A stretch of DNA of 64,000 bases from Mesorhizobium sp. STM 4661 (GTDB taxonomy: Bacteria; Pseudomonadota; Alphaproteobacteria; Rhizobiales; Rhizobiaceae). The stretch spans positions 62,001 to 126,000 of the forward strand of contig NZ_CAAF010000003.1 of the NCBI RefSeq assembly GCF_000359125.1, given 5' to 3'. Shown here piece after piece: positions 16,847 to 25,926 of this stretch. The notes beneath the pieces are model-generated. The model was not told the origin of the DNA, made no database searches, and worked only from the letters and a program-made list of their open reading frames with translations. Numbering within the stretch: the first letter of the stretch is position 1; every line of letters begins with the position of its first letter. The translations under genes were made by a program, and so were the position numbers.

Positions 16847-17786
16847 GCTTGCCCCCTTCCTGCGGCGAGGACAGGCCGTATTGGCGGATCTCGCGCACGC
16901 CGACCAGACCGCTGACGACACCGACATGCATGATGCCGCGAAGCACGCTGCGGTTCCTGCGCACCGGATTGATGGCGACCGGGATCGCCGATGCGAAACA
17001 ATAGACCGCCTTTGCCGAGGCAAGGCCGATCTCTTTCGCGCGCCGGACACCGCCTGCGTTGTGTCCGAGCAGGTGACCGTGCGTCTGTCCGAAACGAAAG
17101 CGGCGACGTCTCAGCCAGTCGAAGGCCGCCCTGGAGCGTGGCACGACTTCGTCAACCCAGGCCTCAGGCGAAAAGGCGATCCGGCCGCCGGCCTTGACCA
17201 TCTGGTCGAAGAATTCGGTGTCCTCGCCGCCGGTCTGGCCACGCGCCAGGCTGAAGCGTCGGCCCTTGAGGCTGTCGGCGCCCATCCTGAGCAGGACGTT
17301 GCAGGTGTAGCCGGTGCGGATCTCGCCGCGCACCCAGACCGGCAAGGTCGAATGGAAATCACCTTTCCGCATCCAGTCGGGCGCGTCCGGCGCATAGAGC
17401 GCCCGCACCGGGCCGAGCACAGCGGCCGCGCCACTTGTTTGCGATTCCCCAACCAGTTCGGCGAGCCAGCGCGAAGACGCCGTTTCGTCGTCGTCGATGA
17501 AAGCGACGAAATCCGACGTGCTGGCGTCGAGGCAGGCATTGCGGGCGATCGAGATGTTGCGCGCCGGGGCATGCCGGTAGCGGATCGGCAGCCTGAGCTC
17601 CTCCGCCAGCCTCGTCACCAATGGTTCGGCCGTCGGCGTGTCGTCATTGTCGGCGACGATGATGCTGATATCGAACCCCGAAGGCATGTCCATGGCAGCC
17701 AGGGAGCGAAGCGTGTCGGCAAGCTCCGGCCGCCGAAACGTGCAGACGCAGATGTCGATGCCGCGGTTCTTGCCGGCCTTGGTCAT
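16836..17786 (-). CDS. exoM: Family 2 glycosyltransferase, ExoM-like
   Basis: This 316-residue GT2 enzyme begins GIDICVCTFRRPELADTL and has the metal site DFVAFIDDDETASSRWL. It is the ExoM class, which adds a glucose to the succinoglycan repeat. The start (ATG 17786) overlaps the exoA stop by 1 nt, and the 3' end overlaps exoO, so the operon is tightly coupled. Confidence 0.85.
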   Translation of the reverse strand: MTKAGKNRGIDICVCTFRRPELADTLRSLAAMDMPSGFDISIIVADNDDTPTAEPLVTRLAEELRLPIRYRHAPARNISIARNACLDASTSDFVAFIDDDETASSRWLAELVGESQTSGAAAVLGPVRALYAPDAPDWMRKGDFHSTLPVWVRGEIRTGYTCNVLLRMGADSLKGRRFSLARGQTGGEDTEFFDQMVKAGGRIAFSPEAWVDEVVPRSRAAFDWLRRRRFRFGQTHGHLLGHNAGGVRRAKEIGLASAKAVYCFASAIPVAINPVRRNRSVLRGIMHVGVVSGLVGVREIRQYGLSSPQEGGKRAA

Positions 17787-18781
17787 CACGCCACTCCGCG
17801 CTGCGATCGAGGTCCAAGCAGTTGCAGCCAGAAGCCGACAGACCAGCCGAAATGCATGACCATCGCCGAGATCCCGGCCAGCGCAATATCGGGATTGCGC
17901 TGGCTGATGGCGGTCCACACACCATAGCCGAGGCAGACCGACGCCCACAGCAGCAGCGGCACGGCGGCCAGCCAGCTGACGAACGAGAAAGCCGCGAGCA
18001 GGACCACCGGAAACACCAGCAGCGGCACCATCTGCCGGACTTTTGGTATCATGCGGTGCTTGAGAACGTTCCTTGCCCGGCCGCGGCCATAGCCGAGATA
18101 CTGGAAATAGAGGCCCTTCAGCGACGAGCGCGGATAGTAGACCATCTGGGTCTTGCCGCTGATCCAGATCCGGTAGCCGGCCTGGCGAAGCCGATAGTCG
18201 AGCTCGGCATCCTCGTTGTGGCTGAACGTCTCGTCATAGCCGCCCACCGCGGTGAAGGCCGATATCCGCATCAGCGCATGGTGACCGTGATCGACCCACT
18301 CTCCGACCGAGAGATGCCGGTGCTTGGAGCCGCCCGTGCCGAGCTTGGAATTCTGTGCCGCCGCGGCCGCTTTCTGCACGGTGCCGCTGCCGCTGGTCAG
18401 CATCGAGACCACCACCGAATCCGCGCCGGTGGCCTGCGCCTCCTCGACCAGCCGGTCGCAATAGTCCGGGGGATAGCCGCCATGCGCATCGATGCGGATG
18501 AGATACCCAGTGCCTCCGCCGTAACGAGCGACGGCGAGATTGATCGCCGCGCTCTGCAGGCGCTTTTCATTGTGGAGCAGAATGATGCGCGGATCCTTGC
18601 CGGCGATCTCCTCGACGACGGCCCTCGTGCCGTCGGTGCTGCCGCCGTCGGCGACGACGATCCTGGCGCCGAGCCTCTCGGCCGCCGGTCGAAGCTGATG
18701 AAGCAGCGCGCCGATATGGGCCGCTTCGTTCAGGCACGGAATCACGATCAGGCTAGAGGGAAGCATTTCGGTTTGCGTCAT
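17786..18781 (-). CDS. exoA: Family 2 glycosyltransferase with C-terminal membrane helices, ExoA-like
   Basis: This 331-residue enzyme has SSLIVIPCLNEAAHIGALL at the N-terminus, IVVADGGSTDGTRAVV, and LIRIDAHGGYPPDY as the DxD-like site. About three hydrophobic helices follow in the last 90 residues. ExoA of S. meliloti adds the second sugar to the lipid-linked galactose and has the same layout. The start at ATG 18781 is preferred over ATG 18805 on family length. Confidence 0.87.
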   Translation of the reverse strand: MTQTEMLPSSLIVIPCLNEAAHIGALLHQLRPAAERLGARIVVADGGSTDGTRAVVEEIAGKDPRIILLHNEKRLQSAAINLAVARYGGGTGYLIRIDAHGGYPPDYCDRLVEEAQATGADSVVVSMLTSGSGTVQKAAAAAQNSKLGTGGSKHRHLSVGEWVDHGHHALMRISAFTAVGGYDETFSHNEDAELDYRLRQAGYRIWISGKTQMVYYPRSSLKGLYFQYLGYGRGRARNVLKHRMIPKVRQMVPLLVFPVVLLAAFSFVSWLAAVPLLLWASVCLGYGVWTAISQRNPDIALAGISAMVMHFGWSVGFWLQLLGPRSQRGVA

Positions 18782-18806
18782 CGACCCGTGTCCATCCCCA
18801 GCCATG

Positions 18807-19979
18807 CTATGCCAGCGCCTCGGCGGGATATGGATCGGGCACCGAGGCCAAGCCGCGAAGTTTCTCGACCAGCGCCCGGCAATCGCCGCGATCATGGCTC
18901 CAGGTTCGCGGGTTGCGGGCAAGGACACGCGCCCGCAACGTCGCGAAACGATGCTCGTCCATATCGCCCAGGGCGGCTTCTAGCGCCTCGGGCGTGGCCT
19001 GAGGCAAAAGAACGCCGATGCCCTGCCGGTCGAGGAAGCGCCCGGTTTCGGTGTTGGCCATCGAGATCGGCACGGCGCCGAAGCGGCAACCCTCATAGAG
19101 GCGGTTGGGCAGCAGCCATTCAGAATTCAGCCCCTGCTCGAAAAAATCGATGGCCCAGGAAAAATGAACCTCCCCGTAGATCGCCGCCATGTCCTCCGGG
19201 TTCCGGTAAGGCCCGCCGAACGAGAGCCACGGCTCAGCTTCGACGAAAGCATGAAAATCCGGGAATTCGGTCAATGCCGGACGACCCCTGAGGATTATTT
19301 CGAACCGGCCGTCGAGCCGGCGGGAAAACTCGGCCAGAAGTTCCAGGGACCGGCGGCAGCGCAGCGCGCCGAACCAGCCGATTCGCCAAGGCGGAGCGAC
19401 GGGATCCTCCGCCGCCATGCGATCGTCCGGCGACACCGCGGCAAGCTCGAAATATTTGTTCTCGAGCAGTTCGACAGGGGCCGCGACCTGCCCGAACGGC
19501 TTGAAGTAATTGGCGATGAAGGCCGGCGAACTCGTCACCAGGAGTTTGACATCCCTGGCCAGATAGCGTTCCGCGCCGCGCATCGCCTTGCCCAGCAAGT
19601 CGTCGCGCAGCACCAGGCGATGAATGTCGAGGCACTCGTAGACAATCGGCACCGATGCCTGGAAAGCCGACCTGGCACGCCGGGCAAGCGCCAGCATCTC
19701 CAGATTGCGCGCGATGATGAGGTCGGGCCTGGACGTCGAACCAAGTTTCGAGCCGATGGAAACCGCCGCCTTCGCGACCGCGGCCAGACGCTGGGCGAAT
19801 CGACCGTCGCGCGTCGCACCAAGATCGACCGGCCGCAATCCCTCGACATCGGCAATCGGGCTCGCGGTTCGACGGAAACCCGCCAATGTAACCTCGGCGC
19901 CGCCTGCCTTGAGCATTATGATACGCCGGCGCACCGCCGGGTCGGAGACGTCGTGTACCAAGTACAAGACATGCAGCAT
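18807..19979 (-). CDS. exoL: Glycosyltransferase, ExoL-like
   Basis: This 390-residue GT-B enzyme starts HVLYLVHDVSDPAVRRR and contains IARNLEMLALA, IGWFGALRCRRSLELL and the donor-site region NRLYEGCRFGAVPISM. Position and class fit ExoL, which adds the third sugar in succinoglycan. It is the first gene of the exoL-A-M-O-N-P run. A 12/12 PhaR-type motif lies 49 bp upstream of its ATG. Confidence 0.82.
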   Translation of the reverse strand: MLHVLYLVHDVSDPAVRRRIIMLKAGGAEVTLAGFRRTASPIADVEGLRPVDLGATRDGRFAQRLAAVAKAAVSIGSKLGSTSRPDLIIARNLEMLALARRARSAFQASVPIVYECLDIHRLVLRDDLLGKAMRGAERYLARDVKLLVTSSPAFIANYFKPFGQVAAPVELLENKYFELAAVSPDDRMAAEDPVAPPWRIGWFGALRCRRSLELLAEFSRRLDGRFEIILRGRPALTEFPDFHAFVEAEPWLSFGGPYRNPEDMAAIYGEVHFSWAIDFFEQGLNSEWLLPNRLYEGCRFGAVPISMANTETGRFLDRQGIGVLLPQATPEALEAALGDMDEHRFATLRARVLARNPRTWSHDRGDCRALVEKLRGLASVPDPYPAEALA

Positions 19980-20028
19980 GAAAAATCGACCGCTGTTGGC
20001 CCGCCCGCGTGAATGCTAGTACAGCTTT

Positions 20029-20040
20029 TGCTGCATCGCA
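20029..20040 (-). promoter_or_regulatory. PhaR/AniA-type motif upstream of exoL
   Basis: On the minus strand this reads TGCGATGCAGCA, matching TGCRNYGCASMA at all 12 positions. It is 49 bp upstream of the exoL start, in the divergent exoL/flippase gap. Confidence 0.55.
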
Positions 20041-20080
20041 ACATTTTTGGTGCGGCGTAGCAGAAATCCACGTTTTTTGT

Positions 20081-20092
20081 TGCACTGCAAAA
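20081..20092. promoter_or_regulatory. PhaR/AniA-type half-matching motif upstream of flippase gene
   Basis: The core TGCACTGCA is intact; read on the minus strand as TGCAGTGCAACA it matches 11 of 12 positions of TGCRNYGCASMA. It is about 52 bp upstream of the flippase start, so each divergent gene of this gap has its own copy. Confidence 0.45.
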
Positions 20093-20143
20093 TTATTGCC
20101 GTAGTTTGGTGACCGGGCCGGCACAAGATCAGGGACCCTGAAT

Positions 20144-21640
20144 TTGCAAGCCAATGCATTCGATCCGCCAGAGGGTTCTCTCCGCAGATCGGTCGGACGT
20201 GGCGCCATTGTCACGGCCTTGGCACAATCAGTGCGGGTCGCGACGCAGATCGTCTCCGTCATCGTCTTGTCGCGCCTTTTGTCGCCACAGGACTTCGGCG
20301 TCGTGGCGATGTGCGCGCCGGTGCTTGCCTTCATCGCGCTGTTCCAGGATTTCGGCCTGACCCAGGCCACGATCCAGAAAAGCGCAATCAGGCATGAGGA
20401 GGTCAACTACCTCTTCTGGATCAATGTCGCGGTCAGCACGCTGCTCGCCTGCGTGCTTGCGGGTGCTGCACCCCTGGTTGCCGCTTTCTACGACGAACCG
20501 CGGGTGGCAGGCCTGGTCGCCGCGTTGGGGCTGCAGATCATCGCCTATGGCCTTGGCGCCCAGCATCTGGCGCTGTTGACGCGCCGCATGCAATTCGTTC
20601 GCCTGGCCGTCATCGACGTCGCGAGCGCCGTCGCCGGCCTTGCCGTCTCGATCGCCTGGACGTTCATCGACCGTTCCTACTGGGCGCTTTTTGCCGGCAC
20701 GCTGACAGGAGCGGTGCTGCCGACGCTTTGCTTCTGGGCAAGCTCGCGCTGGCGTCCCAGCCTGCCGCGCAAGGTCGACGGCATCGGCGAGCTGATCAAT
20801 TTCGGCGCCGGCATCACCGGGTTCAATTTCGCCAACTTCTTCGCCCGCAACCTCGACAATGTGCTGATCGGAAAATACTGGGGCGAAGCGCAGCTCGGGC
20901 TTTATGACCGCGCCTACAAGCTGCTTCTGTTCCCGTTGAGCCAGATCACCAATCCGCTGTCGAAGGTGATGGTGCCCGCTCTTTCCAGACTGAAGGACGA
21001 GCCGGACCGCTACCGCAGCGCCTATCTTCGCGTCATGCCGCTGATCTTGCTGGTGGCGCTTCCCGGCGTCGCCTTCGCCACTGCCATGTCCGACGTGCTC
21101 ATCCCCTTCGTGCTTGGCGAGCAGTGGCGGCAGAGCTCGAGCATCTTTCTTGCGCTCGGTTTTGCCGGACTGCTGCAGCCGCTCAACAATCCGGCCGGAT
21201 GGCTTTTCGTCAGCCAGGGCCGCTCGGGCGATTTCATGCGCTGGGGCATCATTACAGCGTTGACGTCGGTGCTGGCCTTCATCATAGGCCTGCCCTATGG
21301 CGCACTCGGCGTGGCGATCGCCTATGCGGCCAGCGAGTATCTGAGAACACCCTTCCTGTGGCTGTATATCGGCAAGACCGGGCCGCTCAGGGCAAGCCAT
21401 GTGCTGCGCGCGGCAACGCCCTTCGTGCTTGGCGCGCATCTGGCGCTTGCCGCCATCTGGCTCGCCAAGCCGCTGCTGCCGCAGCAGCACGTCATCGCCA
21501 TGGCCAGCGCGGCGCTGCTGTCCTACGCAATCACCATCGTTGTCGCGCTGGCCTTCGCTTCCGGCCGCGAGGCGTTGCGGGAGGCCTTGAAGCTGTTGCC
21601 GGCTCGCGTGCCCGCGGCAGCACCAAGCGAGGCGAAGTAA
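20144..21640 (+). CDS. Polysaccharide flippase (Wzx, MOP family)
   Basis: This 498-residue protein has about 13-14 hydrophobic helices and the MOP/PST N-terminus GRGAIVTALAQSVRVATQIV with LSRLLSPQDFGVVAM. It likely flips lipid-linked repeat units across the inner membrane, the role of ExoT in succinoglycan. The start is a TTG at 20144 with AGGGA upstream; the first ATG is much further in. It begins a plus-strand operon that continues to 25827. Confidence 0.85.
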   Translation: MQANAFDPPEGSLRRSVGRGAIVTALAQSVRVATQIVSVIVLSRLLSPQDFGVVAMCAPVLAFIALFQDFGLTQATIQKSAIRHEEVNYLFWINVAVSTLLACVLAGAAPLVAAFYDEPRVAGLVAALGLQIIAYGLGAQHLALLTRRMQFVRLAVIDVASAVAGLAVSIAWTFIDRSYWALFAGTLTGAVLPTLCFWASSRWRPSLPRKVDGIGELINFGAGITGFNFANFFARNLDNVLIGKYWGEAQLGLYDRAYKLLLFPLSQITNPLSKVMVPALSRLKDEPDRYRSAYLRVMPLILLVALPGVAFATAMSDVLIPFVLGEQWRQSSSIFLALGFAGLLQPLNNPAGWLFVSQGRSGDFMRWGIITALTSVLAFIIGLPYGALGVAIAYAASEYLRTPFLWLYIGKTGPLRASHVLRAATPFVLGAHLALAAIWLAKPLLPQQHVIAMASAALLSYAITIVVALAFASGREALREALKLLPARVPAAAPSEAK

Positions 21641-21684
21641 CATGCGCGGACATCCATACGAGAACGAGAATCAGGCCTGATCCC

Positions 21685-22707
21685 ATGCATTACCGATCGA
21701 TCTCCGACATGAACGATGCGATTGTCAGAAGCCTCCACCGGCTACCGCGCGACATCGACCTGGTGGTCGGCGTTCCCCGCAGCGGCATTCTCGCCGCCAC
21801 GCTGGTGAGCCTGACGGCGAACATCCCGATGACCGACCTGGACAATTTCCTCGCCGGAAAGATCTATACTTCTGGCGTCACCAAACGCCGTGCCGCGCTC
21901 GACCGGCAGGCCTCCGAAATGCGCAATATCCTGGTGATCGACGACAGCGTCAGCGGCGGCGCCGCCATGCGCGACGCACGCAGCCGGATAGAGGCCGCCG
22001 GCATCAAGGCGGACTTCACCTATGCCGCGGTGTTCGGCCTGTTGGCGCAGCATGAGGAAACCGATCTCGTCCTCGACGTCGTGCCGCATCCAAGGATGTT
22101 CCAATGGAACTTCATGCACCACAAATTCCTCGGGCAATCCTGCGTCGACATTGACGGCGTGCTTTGCCTGGATCCCACCGAAGCCGAAAACGACGACGGG
22201 CCGGCCTACGAGAAATTCCTGAGCGGAGCGCTGCCTCTCCATGGCCCGACCCGCAAGATCGGCTGGCTCGTCACCAGCCGGCTCGAAAAATACCGCGCGC
22301 TTACCGAAGCATGGCTTGCAAAGCACGACATCCAATACGATCACCTGATCATGCTCGACCTGCCGAGCAAGGCGGAACGGCAGCGGCTTGGCGTGCATGG
22401 CAGTTTCAAGGCCGATTTCTACCGCAAGTCCGATGCCATCCTATTCATCGAAAGCGAGCACCAGCAGGCGCTCAATATCGCCAGGCTGTCCGGCAAGCCG
22501 GTGCTGTGCGTTGAGACACATCTTGTAAGCTATCCCGACGCGCTGTCGCTGCCGTCACTTGGGCAGACGGCGCGCAATCTCCCGGCCAGATTGCGGCAGA
22601 TCAATTCGCCTGACGGACGCAAGACGGCCATCAAGACCGTCGCGCGCACGCTGCTTGGCGAACGCGGCTACGAGACGCTCAAGAACCGGGTCAAACGACC
22701 GGCCTGA
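21685..22707 (+). CDS. Phosphoribosyltransferase-HAD-like fusion protein
   Basis: The N-terminal half of this 340-residue protein is a type I phosphoribosyltransferase: DLVVGVPRSGILAA and the PRPP loop ILVIDDSVSGGAAM, near residues 25-100. The C-terminal half resembles a HAD phosphatase, opening with CVDIDGVLCLDP (DxDG motif) near residue 155 and later GWLVTSRLEKYRAL. The substrate is unknown. The fusion lies in an exopolysaccharide operon, 44 nt after the flippase, so a role making or recycling a phosphoribosyl-type intermediate is possible but unproven. Confidence 0.75.
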   Translation: MHYRSISDMNDAIVRSLHRLPRDIDLVVGVPRSGILAATLVSLTANIPMTDLDNFLAGKIYTSGVTKRRAALDRQASEMRNILVIDDSVSGGAAMRDARSRIEAAGIKADFTYAAVFGLLAQHEETDLVLDVVPHPRMFQWNFMHHKFLGQSCVDIDGVLCLDPTEAENDDGPAYEKFLSGALPLHGPTRKIGWLVTSRLEKYRALTEAWLAKHDIQYDHLIMLDLPSKAERQRLGVHGSFKADFYRKSDAILFIESEHQQALNIARLSGKPVLCVETHLVSYPDALSLPSLGQTARNLPARLRQINSPDGRKTAIKTVARTLLGERGYETLKNRVKRPA

Positions 22708-22748
22708 CCTCTCCCCGAAATGTGAGATGCGACAAGGAGCCCTATTCC

Positions 22749-23828
22749 ATGAAAATCCTTTTTGCAGGCGGCAATGGTTACACGCCGCAGTTCAGCGGCG
22801 GTGTCCAGTCCAGCACCCATCACCTGGCCGAGCAGTTGCTCGAGCATGGGCATGAGGCGTCAGTGCTTGCCGCCCTGTTCGGCCAGGGCGTTTTCGGGCT
22901 CAAGGCGCGCGCCAAGATGAAGCTCCTGAGGCAGCGCGCGGTCATCGACAGCTATCCGGGCTACCCGGTGGTAAGGGCCTGGTTTCCCTGGGAGGCGGCG
23001 GGCTTTGCCGTCAAAAAGCTGAGGCCAGATGTCGCCGTGGTCCAGTGCCACAAGTCGGTCCCGATCGGCAAGGCGCTGCAGGCCGAGGGCGTGCCGCTGG
23101 TCGTCTATCTCAGGAACGTCGAGTTCCATGAACTGGGCGGCGACCTGCGCGAGCTGCATTCGGCGCACTACATCGCCAATTCCGAATTCACGGCGCGCAG
23201 CTACAAGGCCAGGTTCGACATCGATTCGACGGTCATCCCGCCAACCATCAATCCAGCATTCTACTCAACGCCGACGACGGGCCAGTTCGTCACGCTGATC
23301 AATCCTTATGAGGAAAAGGGCTTCGAGCTTGCGGTGCGCATTGCCGAGGCTTGCTCCGAAATCCCGTTCCTGTTCGTCGAAAGCTGGAAGCTTGACGACG
23401 ATCATCGGGCCCGGATCGAGCAGACGATCGCGCCGCTCGGCAATGTCACGCTGGAGAGCCGCACCAGCGACATGAAGACGGTCTATGGCCGCACGAAGAT
23501 CCTGCTTGCCCCAAGCAAATGGGAAGAGGCCTGGGGCCGGGTGGCGTCGGAAGCCCATTGCAGCGGCATTCCCGTCGTCGGCTCGCGTCGCGGCGGCCTG
23601 CCCGAAGCGATCGGCTCCGGCGGCGTGGTGCTGGACTATGACGCCCCGCTCGCCGACTGGGTGGCTGCGATCAGGCTCCTGTGGAACGACAGCCGGGAGT
23701 ATGAACGGCTCTCGGCGGCGGCGCGCGCATTCTCCGAGCGCCCCGCCTTGAACCCCGAGCGCCAGTTCGCCACTTTCTTCTCGCTGCTCGACAAGGCCGC
23801 GCAACAGCCTTCACGAAAGGCCGCATAG
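22749..23828 (+). CDS. Family 4 glycosyltransferase
   Basis: This 359-residue GT-B enzyme starts MKILFAGGNGYTPQFSGGVQ and contains INPYEEKGFELAVRIA and the donor-binding APSKWEEAWGRVASEAHCSG, typical of GT4. It follows the phosphoribosyltransferase-HAD gene by 41 nt. The acceptor is presumably the local exopolysaccharide repeat unit. Confidence 0.85.
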   Translation: MKILFAGGNGYTPQFSGGVQSSTHHLAEQLLEHGHEASVLAALFGQGVFGLKARAKMKLLRQRAVIDSYPGYPVVRAWFPWEAAGFAVKKLRPDVAVVQCHKSVPIGKALQAEGVPLVVYLRNVEFHELGGDLRELHSAHYIANSEFTARSYKARFDIDSTVIPPTINPAFYSTPTTGQFVTLINPYEEKGFELAVRIAEACSEIPFLFVESWKLDDDHRARIEQTIAPLGNVTLESRTSDMKTVYGRTKILLAPSKWEEAWGRVASEAHCSGIPVVGSRRGGLPEAIGSGGVVLDYDAPLADWVAAIRLLWNDSREYERLSAAARAFSERPALNPERQFATFFSLLDKAAQQPSRKAA

Positions 23829-23921
23829 GGTCCAAATGCGCGTCGCGACGCGAACCGGCACGGCGCGAAGCGGCACGAAAGCCGTGGCGAACGCGCTTGT
23901 CTCAAGAAAGGGTTTTATCTG

Positions 23922-25364
23922 ATGGTGCTGGACATCAGGCCGGACAAAATCACCAACGACCATTTCGATCTCGTCGCCATCGGTTCCGGTTTCGGTTCGG
24001 CCTTCTTCCTGCACGGATTCGCGAAGCGCCGAAAGGCCCGCATTCTGGTTCTGGAATGGGGCCGGCACAACACGCATGAATGGCAGCTCGACCGGAACGC
24101 CAACACCGACATCGACGATGAGACGACCTACAAGACCAATTCCGACAAGCCTTGGAATTACACCATCGGATTGGGCGGCGGCACGAATTGCTGGTTCGCG
24201 CAGACGCCACGCTTCCATCCGAACGACTTCAGGCTGAAAAGCCTTTACGGCATCGGCAACGACTGGCCGATCGCCTATGACGAGCTCGAGCCGTTCTACT
24301 GCGATGCGGAAGACGTCATGTCGATCTCCGGCGATCCCGACATGGCGGCGATGATGCCGCGCTCCAGGCCGTTCCCGCAGCCGCCACATAACATGTCGAC
24401 GCCGGACCGGATGATGAAGGCGGCGCAGTCGGACCAGCACTTTGTCATGCCGACGGCGCGGGCGCGTGTACCGACGGCGCAGCGAACCTCATGCTGTGCC
24501 AATCTGCGATGCGGCCTTTGCCCGGTCGACGCCAAATTCACCGTCAACAATGGCCTGATGCATGTCTTCGAGCATCCCGACGTTTCGGTCTGCCTCGGTG
24601 CCGAAGTGCGTCGTCTCGACCATGTCGGCGGATCTGTCCGTTCGGTCACATTCACCCATGACGGCAAGGAGTATCAAGTCAGTGGCGACCTTTTCATTCT
24701 CGGCGCCAATGCCATCCAGAGCCCGGCGATCATGTTGCGCTCCGGCCTGTCGGGCGAACTCGTCGGCCGCGGCCTGCACGAGTCCTACGGATGGAATTTC
24801 GAAGCCTATCTCGACGGTATCGACAATTTCGACGGCAGCACCATCACCACTGGCCTGAATTTCGGCCTTTATGACGGCCCCCACAGAGCCGAGCATGCGG
24901 CAGCCCTCGTCTATTTCGAAAACCGCTGGCAGCACGGGATGCGCCCCGAGAAGGGACGTATCCGTCAGACACTTCCCCTCGTCATTGTGACCGAGAATCT
25001 GCTCGATCCCGAAAATTTTGTCACCCTCGACAAGGGCGACAACGCATTCGTCAGTTTCAAGGCACCGTCGAACTATGCCGTCGAAGGCATGGCGCGAGCG
25101 CTGGAAAAATTACCAGCGCTTCTCGCTCCATTGCCGGTCGAACAGATATTCGATCGCGGCATCCGGCCGACCGAGTCGCATGTCCAGGGCACATTGCGGA
25201 TGGGTTCGAGCCCAGCGGATTCGGTCGTCGACAGCGACATGATCCACCATCAACTCCGGAACCTGGTTGTCGTCGGCACCAGCACCTATCCAAGCTGCTC
25301 CTGCGCCAACCCAAGCCTGACCGCGGCAGCCCTCTCCTTGCGGGCGGCGAGCCGGATAGCGTGA
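23922..25364 (+). CDS. GMC-type FAD-dependent oxidoreductase
   Basis: This 480-residue flavoprotein has the Rossmann motif LVAIGSGFGSAFF near residue 20, IGLGGGTNCWFAQTPR as the GMC signature and the C-terminal LVVVGTSTYPSCSCANPSLT. A Cys-rich insertion, TSCCANLRCGLC near residue 190, may bind a metal or form disulfides. Family members oxidise sugar or alcohol hydroxyls. It is followed after 13 nt by a Tat-signal small subunit, as in membrane gluconate/fructose-type dehydrogenases. The substrate is unknown; a sugar of the exopolysaccharide is a guess. Confidence 0.83.
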   Translation: MVLDIRPDKITNDHFDLVAIGSGFGSAFFLHGFAKRRKARILVLEWGRHNTHEWQLDRNANTDIDDETTYKTNSDKPWNYTIGLGGGTNCWFAQTPRFHPNDFRLKSLYGIGNDWPIAYDELEPFYCDAEDVMSISGDPDMAAMMPRSRPFPQPPHNMSTPDRMMKAAQSDQHFVMPTARARVPTAQRTSCCANLRCGLCPVDAKFTVNNGLMHVFEHPDVSVCLGAEVRRLDHVGGSVRSVTFTHDGKEYQVSGDLFILGANAIQSPAIMLRSGLSGELVGRGLHESYGWNFEAYLDGIDNFDGSTITTGLNFGLYDGPHRAEHAAALVYFENRWQHGMRPEKGRIRQTLPLVIVTENLLDPENFVTLDKGDNAFVSFKAPSNYAVEGMARALEKLPALLAPLPVEQIFDRGIRPTESHVQGTLRMGSSPADSVVDSDMIHHQLRNLVVVGTSTYPSCSCANPSLTAAALSLRAASRIA

Positions 25365-25377
25365 AAGGAGACGCCAG

Positions 25378-25827
25378 ATGATCGAGGTTTCGCGACGCGC
25401 GGCACTGGCCATCCTGGCCGGCGGGGTTGCTTCGTCAGGTATCGCCTACGCCGCCGTTTCCTCGCTTTCGGACGAGGACCTGGTGCGGGTCACGCTCGAA
25501 AAATACTTCGGCAAGCTCAACATGCGCATCGAACATCTGCAGCAGTTCGTCCTGGAATTTCGGAACCGCAATCCGTGGATATTTCCGAACGAAAAGCTGG
25601 GCGATGCCGTCACTCTGCTTGAAGAGCTAAAACTGGGCGCCGCGCGCCAGCTGCTGCCCGAAGAGAAAAAGCAGGATCTCAGGCATTTCGACCGTTGGGT
25701 GATTGCCGAGTTCCATATGCTGACCGACTACGCCTGGCGCAGTTCGCCAAACGACCCGATCCGGTTCACCGGCTGGCATCCATGCACCAACCCATTCGCC
25801 AATTTTGAGATGCGACAGGACGCCTAG
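25378..25827 (+). CDS. Tat-signal small subunit of GMC-type dehydrogenase (predicted)
   Basis: This 149-residue protein has a twin-arginine signal (VSRRAALAILAGG) and an apparent cleavage site near IAYAA. The mature part, with DEDLVRVTLEKYFGK and ITGWHPC-like ending (FTGWHPCTN), resembles small subunits that accompany GMC flavoproteins and carry them across the membrane by the Tat route. No cytochrome subunit gene follows. The role is inferred mainly from the 13-nt spacing to the oxidoreductase. Confidence 0.7.
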   Translation: MIEVSRRAALAILAGGVASSGIAYAAVSSLSDEDLVRVTLEKYFGKLNMRIEHLQQFVLEFRNRNPWIFPNEKLGDAVTLLEELKLGAARQLLPEEKKQDLRHFDRWVIAEFHMLTDYAWRSSPNDPIRFTGWHPCTNPFANFEMRQDA

Positions 25828-25922
25828 AGTGGTTCATCGTTTCACGGAAACGCCGAACCGCTCTATCTCTTTGTTTTTGCGCAATTCCCTAGGGAAAGCG
25901 CTATGCGCTTTTCCCGGGAAAA
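25826..25922. repeat. Rhizobial intergenic palindromic element, probable bidirectional terminator
   Basis: Two palindromes fill the gap between convergent genes. The first spans 25827-25863 with imperfect 17-bp arms; the second is GGGAAAGCGC and GCGCTTTTCCC around 25892-25915. The connecting TATCTCTTTGTTTTTGCGCA resembles a widespread Mesorhizobium intergenic repeat as I recall it. Position suggests it ends both transcripts. Confidence 0.7.
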
Positions 25923-25926
25923 GGCC

